64,000 bases of DNA from an uncultured Kordiimonas sp. (GTDB taxonomy: Bacteria > Pseudomonadota > Alphaproteobacteria > Sphingomonadales > Kordiimonadaceae), in assembly GCA_947492375.1 (NCBI GenBank), contig CANLMI010000002.1, positions 559,529 through 623,528 of the forward strand, in the 5' to 3' direction. The notes beneath the pieces are model-generated. The model was not told the origin of the DNA, searched no databases, and saw nothing but the letters and a program-made list of their open reading frames with translations. Position numbers and translations under genes: made by a program. Within the stretch, counting starts at the first letter, position 1. Each line of letters begins with the position of its first letter. Positions 53,572 through 62,754 of this stretch are shown here, one piece after another.

Positions 53572-53591
53572 TAGTTTCATTTTACAGCGCC

Positions 53592-54599
53592 CTATCCGAG
53601 GCTTGCCATTTTAACTGCTGTATCAGACATACGGTTTGAGAAACCCCACTCATTATCATACCAAGTCAGGATACGAACAAAACGACCATCGATTACTTTA
53701 GTTTGGCTTGAATCAAATGTTGAGCTGTTTGGGTTATGATTAAAATCAATTGAAACCGCCGGCATATCTTCGTAGCCGAGAATACCTTTCAAACGACCCT
53801 CTGTTACCTCTTTGATCGCAGCATTAATCTCTTCCGCGCTTGTATCACGGCCTGCATCAAACTTGAAATCCACCATGGAAACATTAGGTGTTGGAACACG
53901 AATAGCAGAACCATCAAGTTTACCAGCCAGTTCCGGCAACACAAGACCAACGGCCTTGGCGGCGCCCGTAGATGTCGGGATCATAGATAGTGCAGCCGCA
54001 CGTGCACGGCGTGGATCACTATGAAGCGTATCAAGCACTGGTTGGTCACCCGTATAAGCGTGAACTGTTGTCATGTAACCACGTTCAATACCGACAAGAT
54101 TATTCAGCACTTGTACAACTGGTGACAGGCAGTTTGTTGTGCATGACGCGTTTGAAACGACAATATCGTCCGCTGTTAGTTCATCACTGTTTACACCGTA
54201 AACTACAGTACGATCGACATCTGTACCTGGCGCGGAAATGAGAACTTTCTTTGCGCCCGCTTCGAGATGCTTGGCAGCAGCTTCACGCTTAGTGAAAATA
54301 CCCGTACATTCCATTGCGATGTCAACATTCTCTTCACCCCAAGGAAGAGCGGCAGGGTCACGTTCTGCAGTAACGCGGATACGGTCGCCGTTTACTATAA
54401 TAGCACCCTCTTCTACGCTTACATCACCAGGGAACGGGCCATGAACACTATCACGCTTTAAGAGATATGCATTCATTTCAGCATCGCCGAGATCATTCAG
54501 AGCAACAACCTTGATATCTGTGCGGCCACTTTCATAAATTGCACGCAGTACGTTACGGCCAATACGACCAAATCCATTAATAGAAACGCGAACAGTCAT
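53592..54599 (-). CDS. gap: Glyceraldehyde-3-phosphate dehydrogenase, type I
   Basis: Oxidises and phosphorylates glyceraldehyde 3-phosphate. 335 residues. NAD domain [16 protein letters not shown]; catalytic cysteine C153 in [13 protein letters not shown]; the catalytic histidine in the [14 protein letters not shown] segment; C-terminal [12 protein letters not shown]. Between tkt and pgk in the usual alphaproteobacterial order. Confidence 0.96.
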   Translation of the reverse strand: MTVRVSINGFGRIGRNVLRAIYESGRTDIKVVALNDLGDAEMNAYLLKRDSVHGPFPGDVSVEEGAIIVNGDRIRVTAERDPAALPWGEENVDIAMECTGIFTKREAAAKHLEAGAKKVLISAPGTDVDRTVVYGVNSDELTADDIVVSNASCTTNCLSPVVQVLNNLVGIERGYMTTVHAYTGDQPVLDTLHSDPRRARAAALSMIPTSTGAAKAVGLVLPELAGKLDGSAIRVPTPNVSMVDFKFDAGRDTSAEEINAAIKEVTEGRLKGILGYEDMPAVSIDFNHNPNSSTFDSSQTKVIDGRFVRILTWYDNEWGFSNRMSDTAVKMASLG

Positions 54600-54679
54600 T
54601 CCCTAGTCTCCAATCTTTAAACACCCCTCAAACATGAGGTAAAAATCAATATTAAACTCAAATATCTATAAACTATGCT

Positions 54680-56683
54680 TTACAGCTTTTGCTGCACCGC
54701 ATCAACAAGTGCATCAGTGGTAATACCAAAATGTTTATACAGATCACTGGCAGGTGCTGATGCACCAAACGTATCTATGCCAATATTGACACCATCAATA
54801 CCTGTATAACGCTCCCAGCCATACGTTGTTAGCGCTTCAATAGAAGCTTTCAATGCCTCAGGTGGTAATACACTAGCTTTATACTCACCACTCTGCTGGT
54901 CAAATAAATCAGTACACGGCATGGACACTACACGTGTCGGCGTGCCTGCGGCTTCAAGGCGCTCACGTGCTTCTTCTGCTATTTCAACTTCAGAACCAGT
55001 GGCGATCAAAATGACTTTTGGTTTACCATTTGATGCTTCATGCAAAATGTAACCACCTTTGGCGCAAAGATTTTCTTCTGTATGGTCAAGACGTTGCTGC
55101 TTAAGACCTTGGCGCGTCAAAGACAAAACAGAAGGTGTTTCTTTCGCTTCAAGTGCTAACGCCCAACATTCAGCAGTTTCAACAGCATCACATGGCCGGA
55201 AAACGTTTAGATTCGGCATCGCGCGCAAGCTTGCAACATGCTCTACAGGTTGGTGGGTTGGACCATCTTCACCAAGGCCAATACTATCATGTGTCATCAC
55301 ATAAATAGATCGCTGCTTCATTAAGGCTGCCAAACGAATAGCAGGTCGAGCATAATCAGTGAATACAAGGAATGTGCCGCCATATGGAATGTGGCTACCA
55401 TAAAGCGCCATGCCATTCATCGCTGCTGCCATTTCAAATTCGCGAATACCGTAATACATATAACGACCTGTAAAATCGTCAGCTGTAATTCCCTCGGTTT
55501 GACTGGTTTTCGTGAGATTAGAACCTGTCAGGTCGGCAGAGCCGCCAATAGTTTCAGGAACAACACCGTTAATCACCTCAAGCGCCATTTGGCTTGCCTT
55601 ACGGGTTGCAACCTTCACAGGTTCCGCAACCAACTGCACTTTATACTCATTGATAGCGGTTGTGAAAGATGATGGTAAATCTTTGGCTTGACGGCGATCA
55701 AAATCAGCGCGCACAAATTCATCGAGTTTTGCAAACTCAGCTTGCCAATCACTGACATAAGCAGCGCCGTTCGCCCCAACCAAACGCCATTCATTCAGGA
55801 CACTCTCAGGGATTTCAAATGCAGCATGTGGCCAGTTGAGAAACTCACGAGCGTTTGTAATTTCATCATCGCCAAGTGGGGCGCCGTGTGTAGCCGCCGT
55901 GCCCTGTTTATTAGGCGAACCATAACCAATCGTTGTTTTGCATGCGATCATCGAAGGCAAATCACTACGCTGCGCCTCTGCTATCGCGGCCTCAATTGCT
56001 TCAGGGTCATGACCATCCACCGCTTGCACATGCCAACCAGCAGCCTCAAACCGCATACCCATATCTTCACTTGTTGACAGATCAGTGCTTCCATCAATTG
56101 AAATGGAATTATCATCCCAAAGAACAATCATTTTGGATAATTTAAGATGGCCTGCAAGGGATATAGCTTCCTGACTAACCCCTTCCATCAAGCACCCATC
56201 ACCTGCAAGTACATATGTGTAATGGTTTGTGATTTCACTGCCATATTCTGCATTTGAGAGCCGTTCAGCAATTGCCATACCGACAGATGTTGCCAACCCT
56301 TGCCCCAGCGGGCCTGTTGTTGTCTCAATACCGGGGCATTCGCCAAACTCTGGATGCCCTGCTGTTGGGCTGTGAAGCTGACGGAAATTCTTTATATCTT
56401 CAATAGTTGGGCTTTCGTATCCCGTTAGATACAATAATGAATAAATCAACATCGAGCCATGACCGGCTGACAAAATAAATCGATCCCTATTAGGCCACGT
56501 GGGGTTTTTAGGGTCAAATCGCATAAAATTACGGAACAACACTGTCGCAACATCCGCCATGCCCATAGGCATGCCCGGATGTCCGGAATTTGCTTTTTGG
56601 ATTGCATCCATAGAGAGTGCACGAATTGCATTCGCCATCTCATTATGAAGATCATTTTCTTGGGAAAAGTCGATATCGCTCAT
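54680..56683 (-). CDS. tkt: Transketolase
   Basis: A thiamine-diphosphate enzyme that moves two-carbon units in the pentose phosphate pathway. 667 residues, full length. DAIQKANSGHPGMPMGMADV at the N-terminus, TPP site VLAGDGCLMEGVSQEA with WDDNSISIDG, central pyrimidine-binding domain with THDSIGLGEDGPTHQPVEH, and the C-terminal domain. It is first in the tkt-gap-pgk series. An inverted repeat and a candidate promoter lie upstream. Confidence 0.96.
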   Translation of the reverse strand: MSDIDFSQENDLHNEMANAIRALSMDAIQKANSGHPGMPMGMADVATVLFRNFMRFDPKNPTWPNRDRFILSAGHGSMLIYSLLYLTGYESPTIEDIKNFRQLHSPTAGHPEFGECPGIETTTGPLGQGLATSVGMAIAERLSNAEYGSEITNHYTYVLAGDGCLMEGVSQEAISLAGHLKLSKMIVLWDDNSISIDGSTDLSTSEDMGMRFEAAGWHVQAVDGHDPEAIEAAIAEAQRSDLPSMIACKTTIGYGSPNKQGTAATHGAPLGDDEITNAREFLNWPHAAFEIPESVLNEWRLVGANGAAYVSDWQAEFAKLDEFVRADFDRRQAKDLPSSFTTAINEYKVQLVAEPVKVATRKASQMALEVINGVVPETIGGSADLTGSNLTKTSQTEGITADDFTGRYMYYGIREFEMAAAMNGMALYGSHIPYGGTFLVFTDYARPAIRLAALMKQRSIYVMTHDSIGLGEDGPTHQPVEHVASLRAMPNLNVFRPCDAVETAECWALALEAKETPSVLSLTRQGLKQQRLDHTEENLCAKGGYILHEASNGKPKVILIATGSEVEIAEEARERLEAAGTPTRVVSMPCTDLFDQQSGEYKASVLPPEALKASIEALTTYGWERYTGIDGVNIGIDTFGASAPASDLYKHFGITTDALVDAVQQKL

Positions 56684-57001
56684 TTGCTTATCTAGCCCTT
56701 AATTGCTTACACCTGTAAATAAGGTTGGCTGGGCCACATTGCGCGACCTGAGCCCCGAATTTGGGCCAAAATGGCGAGGAAGCAGGCCATAGTCAAGGAT
56801 AGAACTAATGAAAGAACATATATTTCTTTCACCATATACATATATATTATTCTCTGTGATTGACCCAAGCACATATAACAGCTTACTCTTTGGCAGAAAG
56901 CAGCCATATTATCTATAATTATGGTGAGATAAACATGGTAGATTTGTCAATCCAACCAATGTTGTCATGAGCAAAAAAGTCAAACAACAAAGGACAGAAT
57001 A
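56684..57001. other. Intergenic region between divergent tkt and the DUF4164 gene
   Basis: A 318-base divergent region. It holds the inverted repeat and candidate tkt promoter listed separately. Toward the DUF4164 gene it holds TTGACC at about 56851 with no convincing -10. No ORF or RNA gene is evident. Confidence 0.45.
56774..56830 (-). promoter_or_regulatory. Candidate tkt promoter with an upstream inverted repeat
   Basis: On the minus strand TTGACT (56796-56791) is followed after 17 bases by CATTTT, a weak -10. About 14 bases upstream of the -35 lies a perfect inverted repeat GAAAGAA-N7-TTCTTTC (56810-56830), well placed for an activator. Confidence 0.4.
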
Positions 57002-57487
57002 ATGCCCTTAGACGAATCAACTAGCCAATTGGAAACAGCACGAACGCGACTCGAAGCATCTCTATCGCGCTTAAGCCACGAAGTAGCCACTTCACGCGAA
57101 ACGCTTGCCAGCGTCCCAAACATGATCGAAGAGAAAAAGAGCCTCGTCGAACAAATTACTACACTTGAGAGTGAGAACCTGAAACTACACGACCAAATCA
57201 ATATAGTCTCAAACGAGACGCTCAATGACACGGATATAGACGAACTTCGCAGCGAAAAAGACGCCATTGAACAAAATTATCAACGGTTAAAAATACAATT
57301 TGCCAGCTTACAAGATGAACTGGAAGCAGCAGAAAACAACGGCATGGAAGATGCCTTTGCAGCCCTCAAAACTGAAAATGAAATATTACGGCAAGAAAAC
57401 GCCATTCTCAAAGCAGAGCGCGATACGGTAAAAGTGCGCCTTGAGGGCGCTATATCCCATGTAGAAACCATGGTAGGGGGCAACTAA
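57002..57487 (+). CDS. DUF4164-like coiled-coil protein upstream of zapA
   Basis: 161 residues, almost entirely helical with heptad-like patterns (TSQLETARTRLEASLSRLSH, LVEQITTLESENLKLHDQIN, ENEILRQENAILKAERDTVK). I associate this gene position (before zapA) with the small DUF4164 coiled-coil proteins of alphaproteobacteria. It overlaps nothing and ends 1 base before zapA, so the two are co-translated. A role in Z-ring function is an inference from that coupling. Confidence 0.7.
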   Translation: MPLDESTSQLETARTRLEASLSRLSHEVATSRETLASVPNMIEEKKSLVEQITTLESENLKLHDQINIVSNETLNDTDIDELRSEKDAIEQNYQRLKIQFASLQDELEAAENNGMEDAFAALKTENEILRQENAILKAERDTVKVRLEGAISHVETMVGGN

Positions 57488-57488
57488 G

Positions 57489-57806
57489 ATGGCGCAAATA
57501 TCTGTGAATATTAACGGTAAATCACACCAATTGGCTTGCGCTGATGGAGAGGAAGAGCAACTCAAACAGCTTGCTGATTATGTAAATGCCAAGACGATGG
57601 CCCTAACCGATAAGCTCGGACATGTTAGTGAAAGTAAATTATTACTTATGGCTAGCCTCTTAATTGCCGACGAATTAAATGAAGCCTTGGAAAGCAAGGG
57701 ACAACAGGGAATTATTAATGGTATTTCAGAGGATGACCTGGCTGGAATCCTAAATGAAGTTGCAATTGAAGTAGAAGGTATTGCAGATCAGCTCACAAAA
57801 GCCTAA
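57489..57806 (+). CDS. zapA: Cell division protein ZapA
   Basis: Bundles FtsZ protofilaments at mid-cell. 105 residues: an N-terminal beta-hairpin head (AQISVNINGKSHQLACADGE, then QLKQLADYVNAKTM) and a C-terminal coiled coil starting at SKLLLMASLLIADELNEA. It is located just before the 6S RNA gene, a highly conserved arrangement in proteobacteria. Confidence 0.93.
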   Translation: MAQISVNINGKSHQLACADGEEEQLKQLADYVNAKTMALTDKLGHVSESKLLLMASLLIADELNEALESKGQQGIINGISEDDLAGILNEVAIEVEGIADQLTKA

Positions 57807-57810
57807 GTAA

Positions 57811-57980
57811 AGGGCGCGGGCACTGCGCTGTGCGTCTGATACGAAGTAACCCCTGGGGCTATAACTACCTCTAGGGAGCTGTCCCTGGCCGAGATCGTGG
57901 TCTCTTTCATACGGCGCCCACCTGACTTGTCAGGTTCCAGAGGGTACAAACGTCAATACGGCAGAAGCGGTCCCGCACCT
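57811..57980 (+). ncRNA. ssrS: 6S RNA
   Basis: A regulatory RNA that mimics an open promoter and binds sigma-70 RNA polymerase. Evidence: position between zapA and 5-formyltetrahydrofolate cyclo-ligase, absence of an ORF, and a long rod-like fold. GCGGG near 57816 pairs with CCCGC near 57972, and the segments CCCCTGGGG, CTAGGGAGCTGTCCCTGG, CCCACCTGACTTGTCAGG and TTCCAGAGGGTACAAACG recall alphaproteobacterial 6S RNAs. The ends are estimated from the closing stem. Confidence 0.8.
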
Positions 57981-58036
57981 TAAATATATTAAAATAAACT
58001 TTATACCGTATTTCCGCTGGAGTATTGACCCCACCA

Positions 58037-58612
58037 ATGAGCTCAAGCCAAGCATCTAAGAATACTCTCAGACAACACGCAAAAAAAATGCGTGCCGCAA
58101 TGCACAAAATGTATGCTTTTGAAGCAGCAGAAAAAGCTACAAAACATGGACTTCAATTATTCAAGGATATGCCGATAACAACGATCATTGGCCTTTATGC
58201 ACCTATTGGTGACGAACTGGACCCTCGTATTTTTGGGCATTCCCTTGAAAAAGCAGGCTTTAAACTCGCCCTTCCAGTTGTAGAGGCTAAAGGCGCACCA
58301 TTATTATTCAAACTATGGGGTCAAGGCGATCCGCTTATTAAAGGTGCTTACGGCATCAAAGAACCCGAGGCAACTGCCCCAACTATTGTACCTGATGTGA
58401 TCATTGTTCCTCTTCTCGGGTATGATGATGATTGTTACCGTCTAGGCTGGGGTGGCGGATATTATGATCGCACAATTGCAAAATATAGTGCTATAAAGGC
58501 TTTTGGGTTTGCTTATGCAGCACAAATTATTGATGAACTACCACGGGAAAAGCATGATTTGCCATTGCAAGGCATCATAACAGAAACTGGCATTATTTTA
58601 CCGAAGAAATAG
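58037..58612 (+). CDS. 5-formyltetrahydrofolate cyclo-ligase
   Basis: Converts 5-formyl-THF to 5,10-methenyl-THF using ATP. ~191 residues. A basic N-terminal helix (KNTLRQHAKKMRAAMHKM), LYAPIGDELDPR, and the C-terminal signature VPLLGYDDDCYRLGWGGGYY followed by DRTI. ATG 58037 is preferred to TTG 58025, although the GGAG lies about 14 bases upstream, so the start is uncertain. Directly downstream of the 6S RNA, as in many proteobacteria. Confidence 0.9.
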   Translation: MSSSQASKNTLRQHAKKMRAAMHKMYAFEAAEKATKHGLQLFKDMPITTIIGLYAPIGDELDPRIFGHSLEKAGFKLALPVVEAKGAPLLFKLWGQGDPLIKGAYGIKEPEATAPTIVPDVIIVPLLGYDDDCYRLGWGGGYYDRTIAKYSAIKAFGFAYAAQIIDELPREKHDLPLQGIITETGIILPKK

Positions 58613-58669
58613 CGCGTCACTGCTTCTGGAACATCTGTTATAGTTTGTAAAATTTGAAAGTGATTTTAA

Positions 58670-59482
58670 ATGCGTATTTTGTTTCTTGGTGATTTGATGG
58701 GCCGCAGTGGCCGTACTGCCGTTATCGAAAAACTACCAGAGCTCAAAAAACTACTAAAACTGGATTTCACTATTGTAAACGGAGAAAACGCGGCTTCGGG
58801 CTTTGGTATTACCAGCAAAATAGCTACCCAGGTTTTAACGGCTGGCGCCGATGTTATATCGGGGGGCAATCATTCCTTTGATCAACGTGAAATCATGTCA
58901 CATATGAATACTGGTCAAATCCTGCGTCCTATTAACTTTCCAGATGGTACACCAGGCAAAGGTTTTAATTTATTTGATGGGCCACGCGGCAAAAAAGTTC
59001 TCGTGATAAATGCAATGGCGCGCGTGTTTATGAATCCACTAGATTGCCCATTCCGTGCAATTGATACTGTTCTTAAACAATACCGCCTTGGTGGGTCAAT
59101 AGGCGCCATCATCATCGACTTCCACGGCGAAGCGACCTCTGAAAAAATGGCGATGGGGCACTATATGGACGGGCGGGTTAGTCTGGTTGTTGGCACCCAT
59201 AGCCATGTTCCAACAGCGGATTGCCAAATATTACCAAATGGAACAGCTTACCAGACAGACGCTGGTATGTGCGGTGATTATGATTCGGTTATCGGTATGA
59301 AGAAAGAAGAACCAATCAGTCGTTTTCTCACTAAAATGAATAAAGAACGATACTCGCCTGCTGACGGCGAAGCAACCATTTGCGGAACTTACGTTGAAAC
59401 AAATGATCAAACAGGCCTGGCAACACGAATTGAGCCCTTAAGACTAGGCCCGCGTTTAATGGAACATATTCCCCAAGTCTAA
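58670..59482 (+). CDS. YmdB family metallophosphoesterase
   Basis: A di-metal phosphodiesterase (270 residues) of the TIGR00282/YmdB type; B. subtilis YmdB hydrolyses 2',3'-cyclic nucleotides. Metal ligands are in GDLMGRSGRTA, IVNGENAASGFGI, SGGNHSFDQRE, DFHGEATSEKMAMG and GTHSHVPTAD. All canonical residues appear present. Convergent with the LytTR regulator, with a 7-base gap. Follows 5-FCL as in other alphaproteobacteria. Confidence 0.9.
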   Translation: MRILFLGDLMGRSGRTAVIEKLPELKKLLKLDFTIVNGENAASGFGITSKIATQVLTAGADVISGGNHSFDQREIMSHMNTGQILRPINFPDGTPGKGFNLFDGPRGKKVLVINAMARVFMNPLDCPFRAIDTVLKQYRLGGSIGAIIIDFHGEATSEKMAMGHYMDGRVSLVVGTHSHVPTADCQILPNGTAYQTDAGMCGDYDSVIGMKKEEPISRFLTKMNKERYSPADGEATICGTYVETNDQTGLATRIEPLRLGPRLMEHIPQV

Positions 59483-59489
59483 CAGGGCC

Positions 59490-60305
59490 TTATAGAAATC
59501 GCCCAACCACACTTTTATACGATCTGCTAACTTTAAGTTCAGTGCCACCTTCAAGTGTTAAAAAACATTCGCCATTGGAATGGGGGCGCACTTCTTTCAC
59601 TTTGTCCAAATTGACGATAGTTGACCTGTGGATGCGTTGAAATACCTTGGGGTCTAAACGCTTTTCCATTACTTTCATTGTTTCACGCAGGATATGCGTT
59701 TTTTCGCCAATATGAATACACATATAGTCACCAGCGGCGTCGATGTAATCTACATCTTCAATACTAACGATAGTAATATGACCACGGTCCTTGATACGCA
59801 ACTGTGGGTCATAGCGGTCATCATGTTGAGAGTCGCTTGGCGTTTCCAATAGCGCTGAAAGTGCTTCTGTCGGCGGGTTATCCATACCTTCTAAAAGAGT
59901 AACTAATCTTGAATTCTGTTCAATAGCGATACGCTGTGAAACATGTTCACGCACTCGGTGCACCGCTTCTTGAAGTCGTTCTTCCTCCACAGGTTTCAAA
60001 AGATAGTCAAGAGCATGCGCTTCAAAGGCTTCGAGCGCATATTGATCGAAAGCCGTTACAAACACTACCAAGGGGATCACGCTTTCCCCCACCAAAGCCT
60101 TTAAAACAGAGAACCCGTCAAAACCAGGCATTTGAATATCCAGAAAAACCAGATCAGGCTTTTGCTCCTTAATAACTTTTACAGCTTCCCGGCCATTCGC
60201 ACAGCTACCAATTATCTCAATATCTTCATACGGTTCTAGGCGGATCGCCAAGCCACGAACAGCCAGAGGTTCATCATCTACAAGAAGTGTGCGAATTTTT
60301 TTCAT
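59490..60305 (-). CDS. LytTR family response regulator
   Basis: ~271 residues from ATG 60305, which has GGGGA nearby and begins MKKIRTLLVDDEPLAVRGLA as expected; the open frame to 60404 overlaps the kinase gene and is rejected. Receiver domain 1-120 with phospho-acceptor D56 in DLVFLDIQMPGFDG and K in DYLLKPVEEERLQ. Linker, then a LytTR DNA-binding domain at ~165-271 (DVDYIDAAGDYMCIHIGEKT, FQRIHRSTIVNLDKVKEVRP). Partner of the kinase just upstream, with 31 bases between them. Confidence 0.9.
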   Translation of the reverse strand: MKKIRTLLVDDEPLAVRGLAIRLEPYEDIEIIGSCANGREAVKVIKEQKPDLVFLDIQMPGFDGFSVLKALVGESVIPLVVFVTAFDQYALEAFEAHALDYLLKPVEEERLQEAVHRVREHVSQRIAIEQNSRLVTLLEGMDNPPTEALSALLETPSDSQHDDRYDPQLRIKDRGHITIVSIEDVDYIDAAGDYMCIHIGEKTHILRETMKVMEKRLDPKVFQRIHRSTIVNLDKVKEVRPHSNGECFLTLEGGTELKVSRSYKSVVGRFL

Positions 60306-60336
60306 TTTAGTTTCCCCTTCACAGACACCCATAGCA

Positions 60337-61443
60337 TCATAGATTTTTACGGCTACTATGTTCCAAAGGTATGGTGATTGTAATGCCAAGTCCGGATGGA
60401 ACAAGATTTTTGAGCGTTAGTTCATGCGTTTCGCCGTATATCTGTGTGAGCCGGTCTCGTGTATTTGCAATGCCCACACCCGACCCAGACTGACTAACAA
60501 TATTATTAACATCAGGCACACCTGGCCCCGTATCCTCAAGCATTAACATAAGCTTCCGATCGGCCACCTTCGCACACACTCTAATCGTTCCACCGTCAAT
60601 TTCTGGTGCTATTGCATACTTAATCGCATTCTCGATAAGCGGCTGTAAAATCAAACTAGGCACCAAGGCTGATTTAGCTCTGTCGTCAATATCTAAAACA
60701 ATGTTTAATCGCTCTCCAAACCTTACGGCTTCGATGTCCAGATATAGGCTCGTCGCTTGAAGTTCCTGTTGAAGGCTAATCCTCTGCGTCGGTTGATTAA
60801 CAAGCGTATACCGCAGGAAACTCGAGAGCTTAGTGAGCATTTTATTGGCATCATCCCCTGATTTCTCAAGAACCAATGTAGAGATAGCATTAAGAGTATT
60901 AAATAAAAAATGAGGATTTAATTGGTAACGCAGCATCTTTAACTGCGCTTGATGTGCCATCGCTGTTGCCTTCATAGCGCGCTCTTGCTGCTCCAAGAAG
61001 CTTGTATAATAGTGATAACCAAAATAAATCGATGTCCATGCAAAAAGTACAGTTGCCTGAAACATTGCATTATTGAACTGAGCAAGCCCTGTGGCAAAAC
61101 CAAAATCCGAAATCAAATAAGGGGCAATAAATGCCTCAATAGACGAGAGCAACAAGCCAAGTACAGCACAGCAAACAATAGCAACAGAGAAAGTTATTAA
61201 TAAGCTGGTATCTCTCACCTTCTGATAAACAAACCGTAATAGCCACGTTAGAAAAATGCCAATCACAGCTACAGGCAAAACAACAGGAAAGTTAAACCCA
61301 AACTCGTCAAAACTGCTGATAGCAGTCAAACTATGAAAGACCCGTACCAAAACATAACCGAGCCAACCAGCTAGCTGGAACATCCAAAACGTTTTATTAC
61401 GATCTGCAAAAAAAGTGTCTAGCAAAGACGCTCCTCCAACCAT
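60337..61443 (-). CDS. LytS/YehU-type sensor histidine kinase
   Basis: ~368 residues from ATG 61443 (GGAAA seven bases upstream), with an alternative start at 61527. About four membrane helices in the first 140 residues, then the His_kinase (PF06580-like) domain with the phospho-acceptor in LRYQLNPHFLFNTLNAISTL and a HATPase domain (LILQPLIENAIKYAIAPEID, EDTGPGVPD, GSGVGIANTRDRL). Standard partner of LytTR regulators. It lies downstream of an RND pump on the same strand, so the pump may be target or co-regulated (inference). Confidence 0.9.
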   Translation of the reverse strand: MVGGASLLDTFFADRNKTFWMFQLAGWLGYVLVRVFHSLTAISSFDEFGFNFPVVLPVAVIGIFLTWLLRFVYQKVRDTSLLITFSVAIVCCAVLGLLLSSIEAFIAPYLISDFGFATGLAQFNNAMFQATVLFAWTSIYFGYHYYTSFLEQQERAMKATAMAHQAQLKMLRYQLNPHFLFNTLNAISTLVLEKSGDDANKMLTKLSSFLRYTLVNQPTQRISLQQELQATSLYLDIEAVRFGERLNIVLDIDDRAKSALVPSLILQPLIENAIKYAIAPEIDGGTIRVCAKVADRKLMLMLEDTGPGVPDVNNIVSQSGSGVGIANTRDRLTQIYGETHELTLKNLVPSGLGITITIPLEHSSRKNL

Positions 61444-61605
61444 GCTATTTCCACGGGTTACCGTGGCCTGTATAGAATGGAATACCACCCCTTTATTTTC
61501 ATTGAGGGTATTATGATGCGATAACATCTTGTCGCCAAGTGACTTTTTTACCTGTATTCATTTAATTTATATCTGACAGTAGATTATGTTGCTCAAATTA
61601 CCTAT

Positions 61606-62724
61606 TTATCGGCCCAATACAGCTGCTTGGGTGGTTTCTTTAATTGCAAGGGACTGACCCGGCCTTAATCGCTCACCGCCGCGTACAATCACAATATCAC
61701 CGTGTTCAACATTGCCGGAAACAGCAACACGTGTTCCTTTTGCTGCCCCCGTTTGAACGGCTAACCGCTCCGCTGTATTATCTTCTTTAACACGGTATAT
61801 AAACGTTCCTTCACGCCTTAAAACGAGCGCATCACGTGGCACAGATACTACACGTACCGGCACACTAGAAGGAACGCCTACCTGAAGTGCTGAACCAACC
61901 ACATAATTCTGTTCTTTTGGGACAGCAATACGTATTTCCATTGTACGACTAAGCTCATCACCAACTGGTACAACAGCACGGATAGAACTAACATCAGATA
62001 CGCGGACAAAGTCACTACCTTTTTCAACGTTGGACGCAACTGATACCTCCAAACCATCGACCAACACATTTGATAAACCAACTGGCGCTTGCGCTCGAAT
62101 TTCCAAATGTTCAGTATCTACCAATCGCGCCATCTCTCTTCCTGGTACAGCGTATTCACCGGCCTGAGCCAACCGTGTTACAACCCGCCCCGGAAAGGGA
62201 GCTAGAACCTTGGCTCGCTTCAAATCCAATAAAGACTGCTCAAGGTTTATTTTAGCCTGAGCAAATTCTTGTTCAGTCATTAATAGTGTGCTTTGCGCCT
62301 CTTCGACACGACTTGCTGGCGTATGCTTTTTGACCGCGAGTTCTCGCAAGCGTTCCAAGTCTGCCCTTAAAAAGTCGAGTCTCGCATGCAACCTTTTAAT
62401 CTCTGTCTTATTACGAGCAACCGTAAGCTCAATATTACGAGCATCAATTTCAGCCAACATATCACCTTTACTTAGGTACGTTCCTTCCGGTGCCACCCAC
62501 ATGACACGACCTGTAATTTCCGCTGCAATTCTACTGTCATTCATACTTACAACAGTAGCAGGCATATAAACTTCCGGTGCCATAAGCTCATCACTTGCTT
62601 CAGCAACCTCAACAATCGCAGGAGGAGGGCTTTCCTGAGATAATACTGCTGATGACATACCGTTTATACCAACAACCATACAAACCATTGCTATTGTCAA
62701 TTTGCCGGAACTTAAAAATATCAT
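61606..62724 (-). CDS. RND efflux periplasmic adaptor (membrane fusion protein)
   Basis: 372 residues with a signal peptide (to about VLSQES, residue 31). The MFP order is visible: beta-barrel/lipoyl half (EITGRVMWVAPEGTYLSKGD, MLAEIDARNIELTVARN), a helical hairpin (KRLHARLDFLRADLERLREL, EQEFAQAKINLEQSLLDLKR), the second lipoyl half (LAPFPGRVVTRLAQAGEYAV) and C-terminal beta domains (RVSDVSSIRAVVPVGDELSR). It links the permease to an outer-membrane channel, whose gene is not seen. It follows the permease gene by 30 bases; the reverse order is more common. Confidence 0.9.
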   Translation of the reverse strand: MIFLSSGKLTIAMVCMVVGINGMSSAVLSQESPPPAIVEVAEASDELMAPEVYMPATVVSMNDSRIAAEITGRVMWVAPEGTYLSKGDMLAEIDARNIELTVARNKTEIKRLHARLDFLRADLERLRELAVKKHTPASRVEEAQSTLLMTEQEFAQAKINLEQSLLDLKRAKVLAPFPGRVVTRLAQAGEYAVPGREMARLVDTEHLEIRAQAPVGLSNVLVDGLEVSVASNVEKGSDFVRVSDVSSIRAVVPVGDELSRTMEIRIAVPKEQNYVVGSALQVGVPSSVPVRVVSVPRDALVLRREGTFIYRVKEDNTAERLAVQTGAAKGTRVAVSGNVEHGDIVIVRGGERLRPGQSLAIKETTQAAVLGR

Positions 62725-62754
62725 TGCTCTATCCTCTTTATCCTGCTGGCCTAT

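Noticed and set aside
60306-60404. Extended N-terminus of the LytTR regulator
   Set aside because: It overlaps the kinase gene, and the receiver fold starts exactly at the later ATG.
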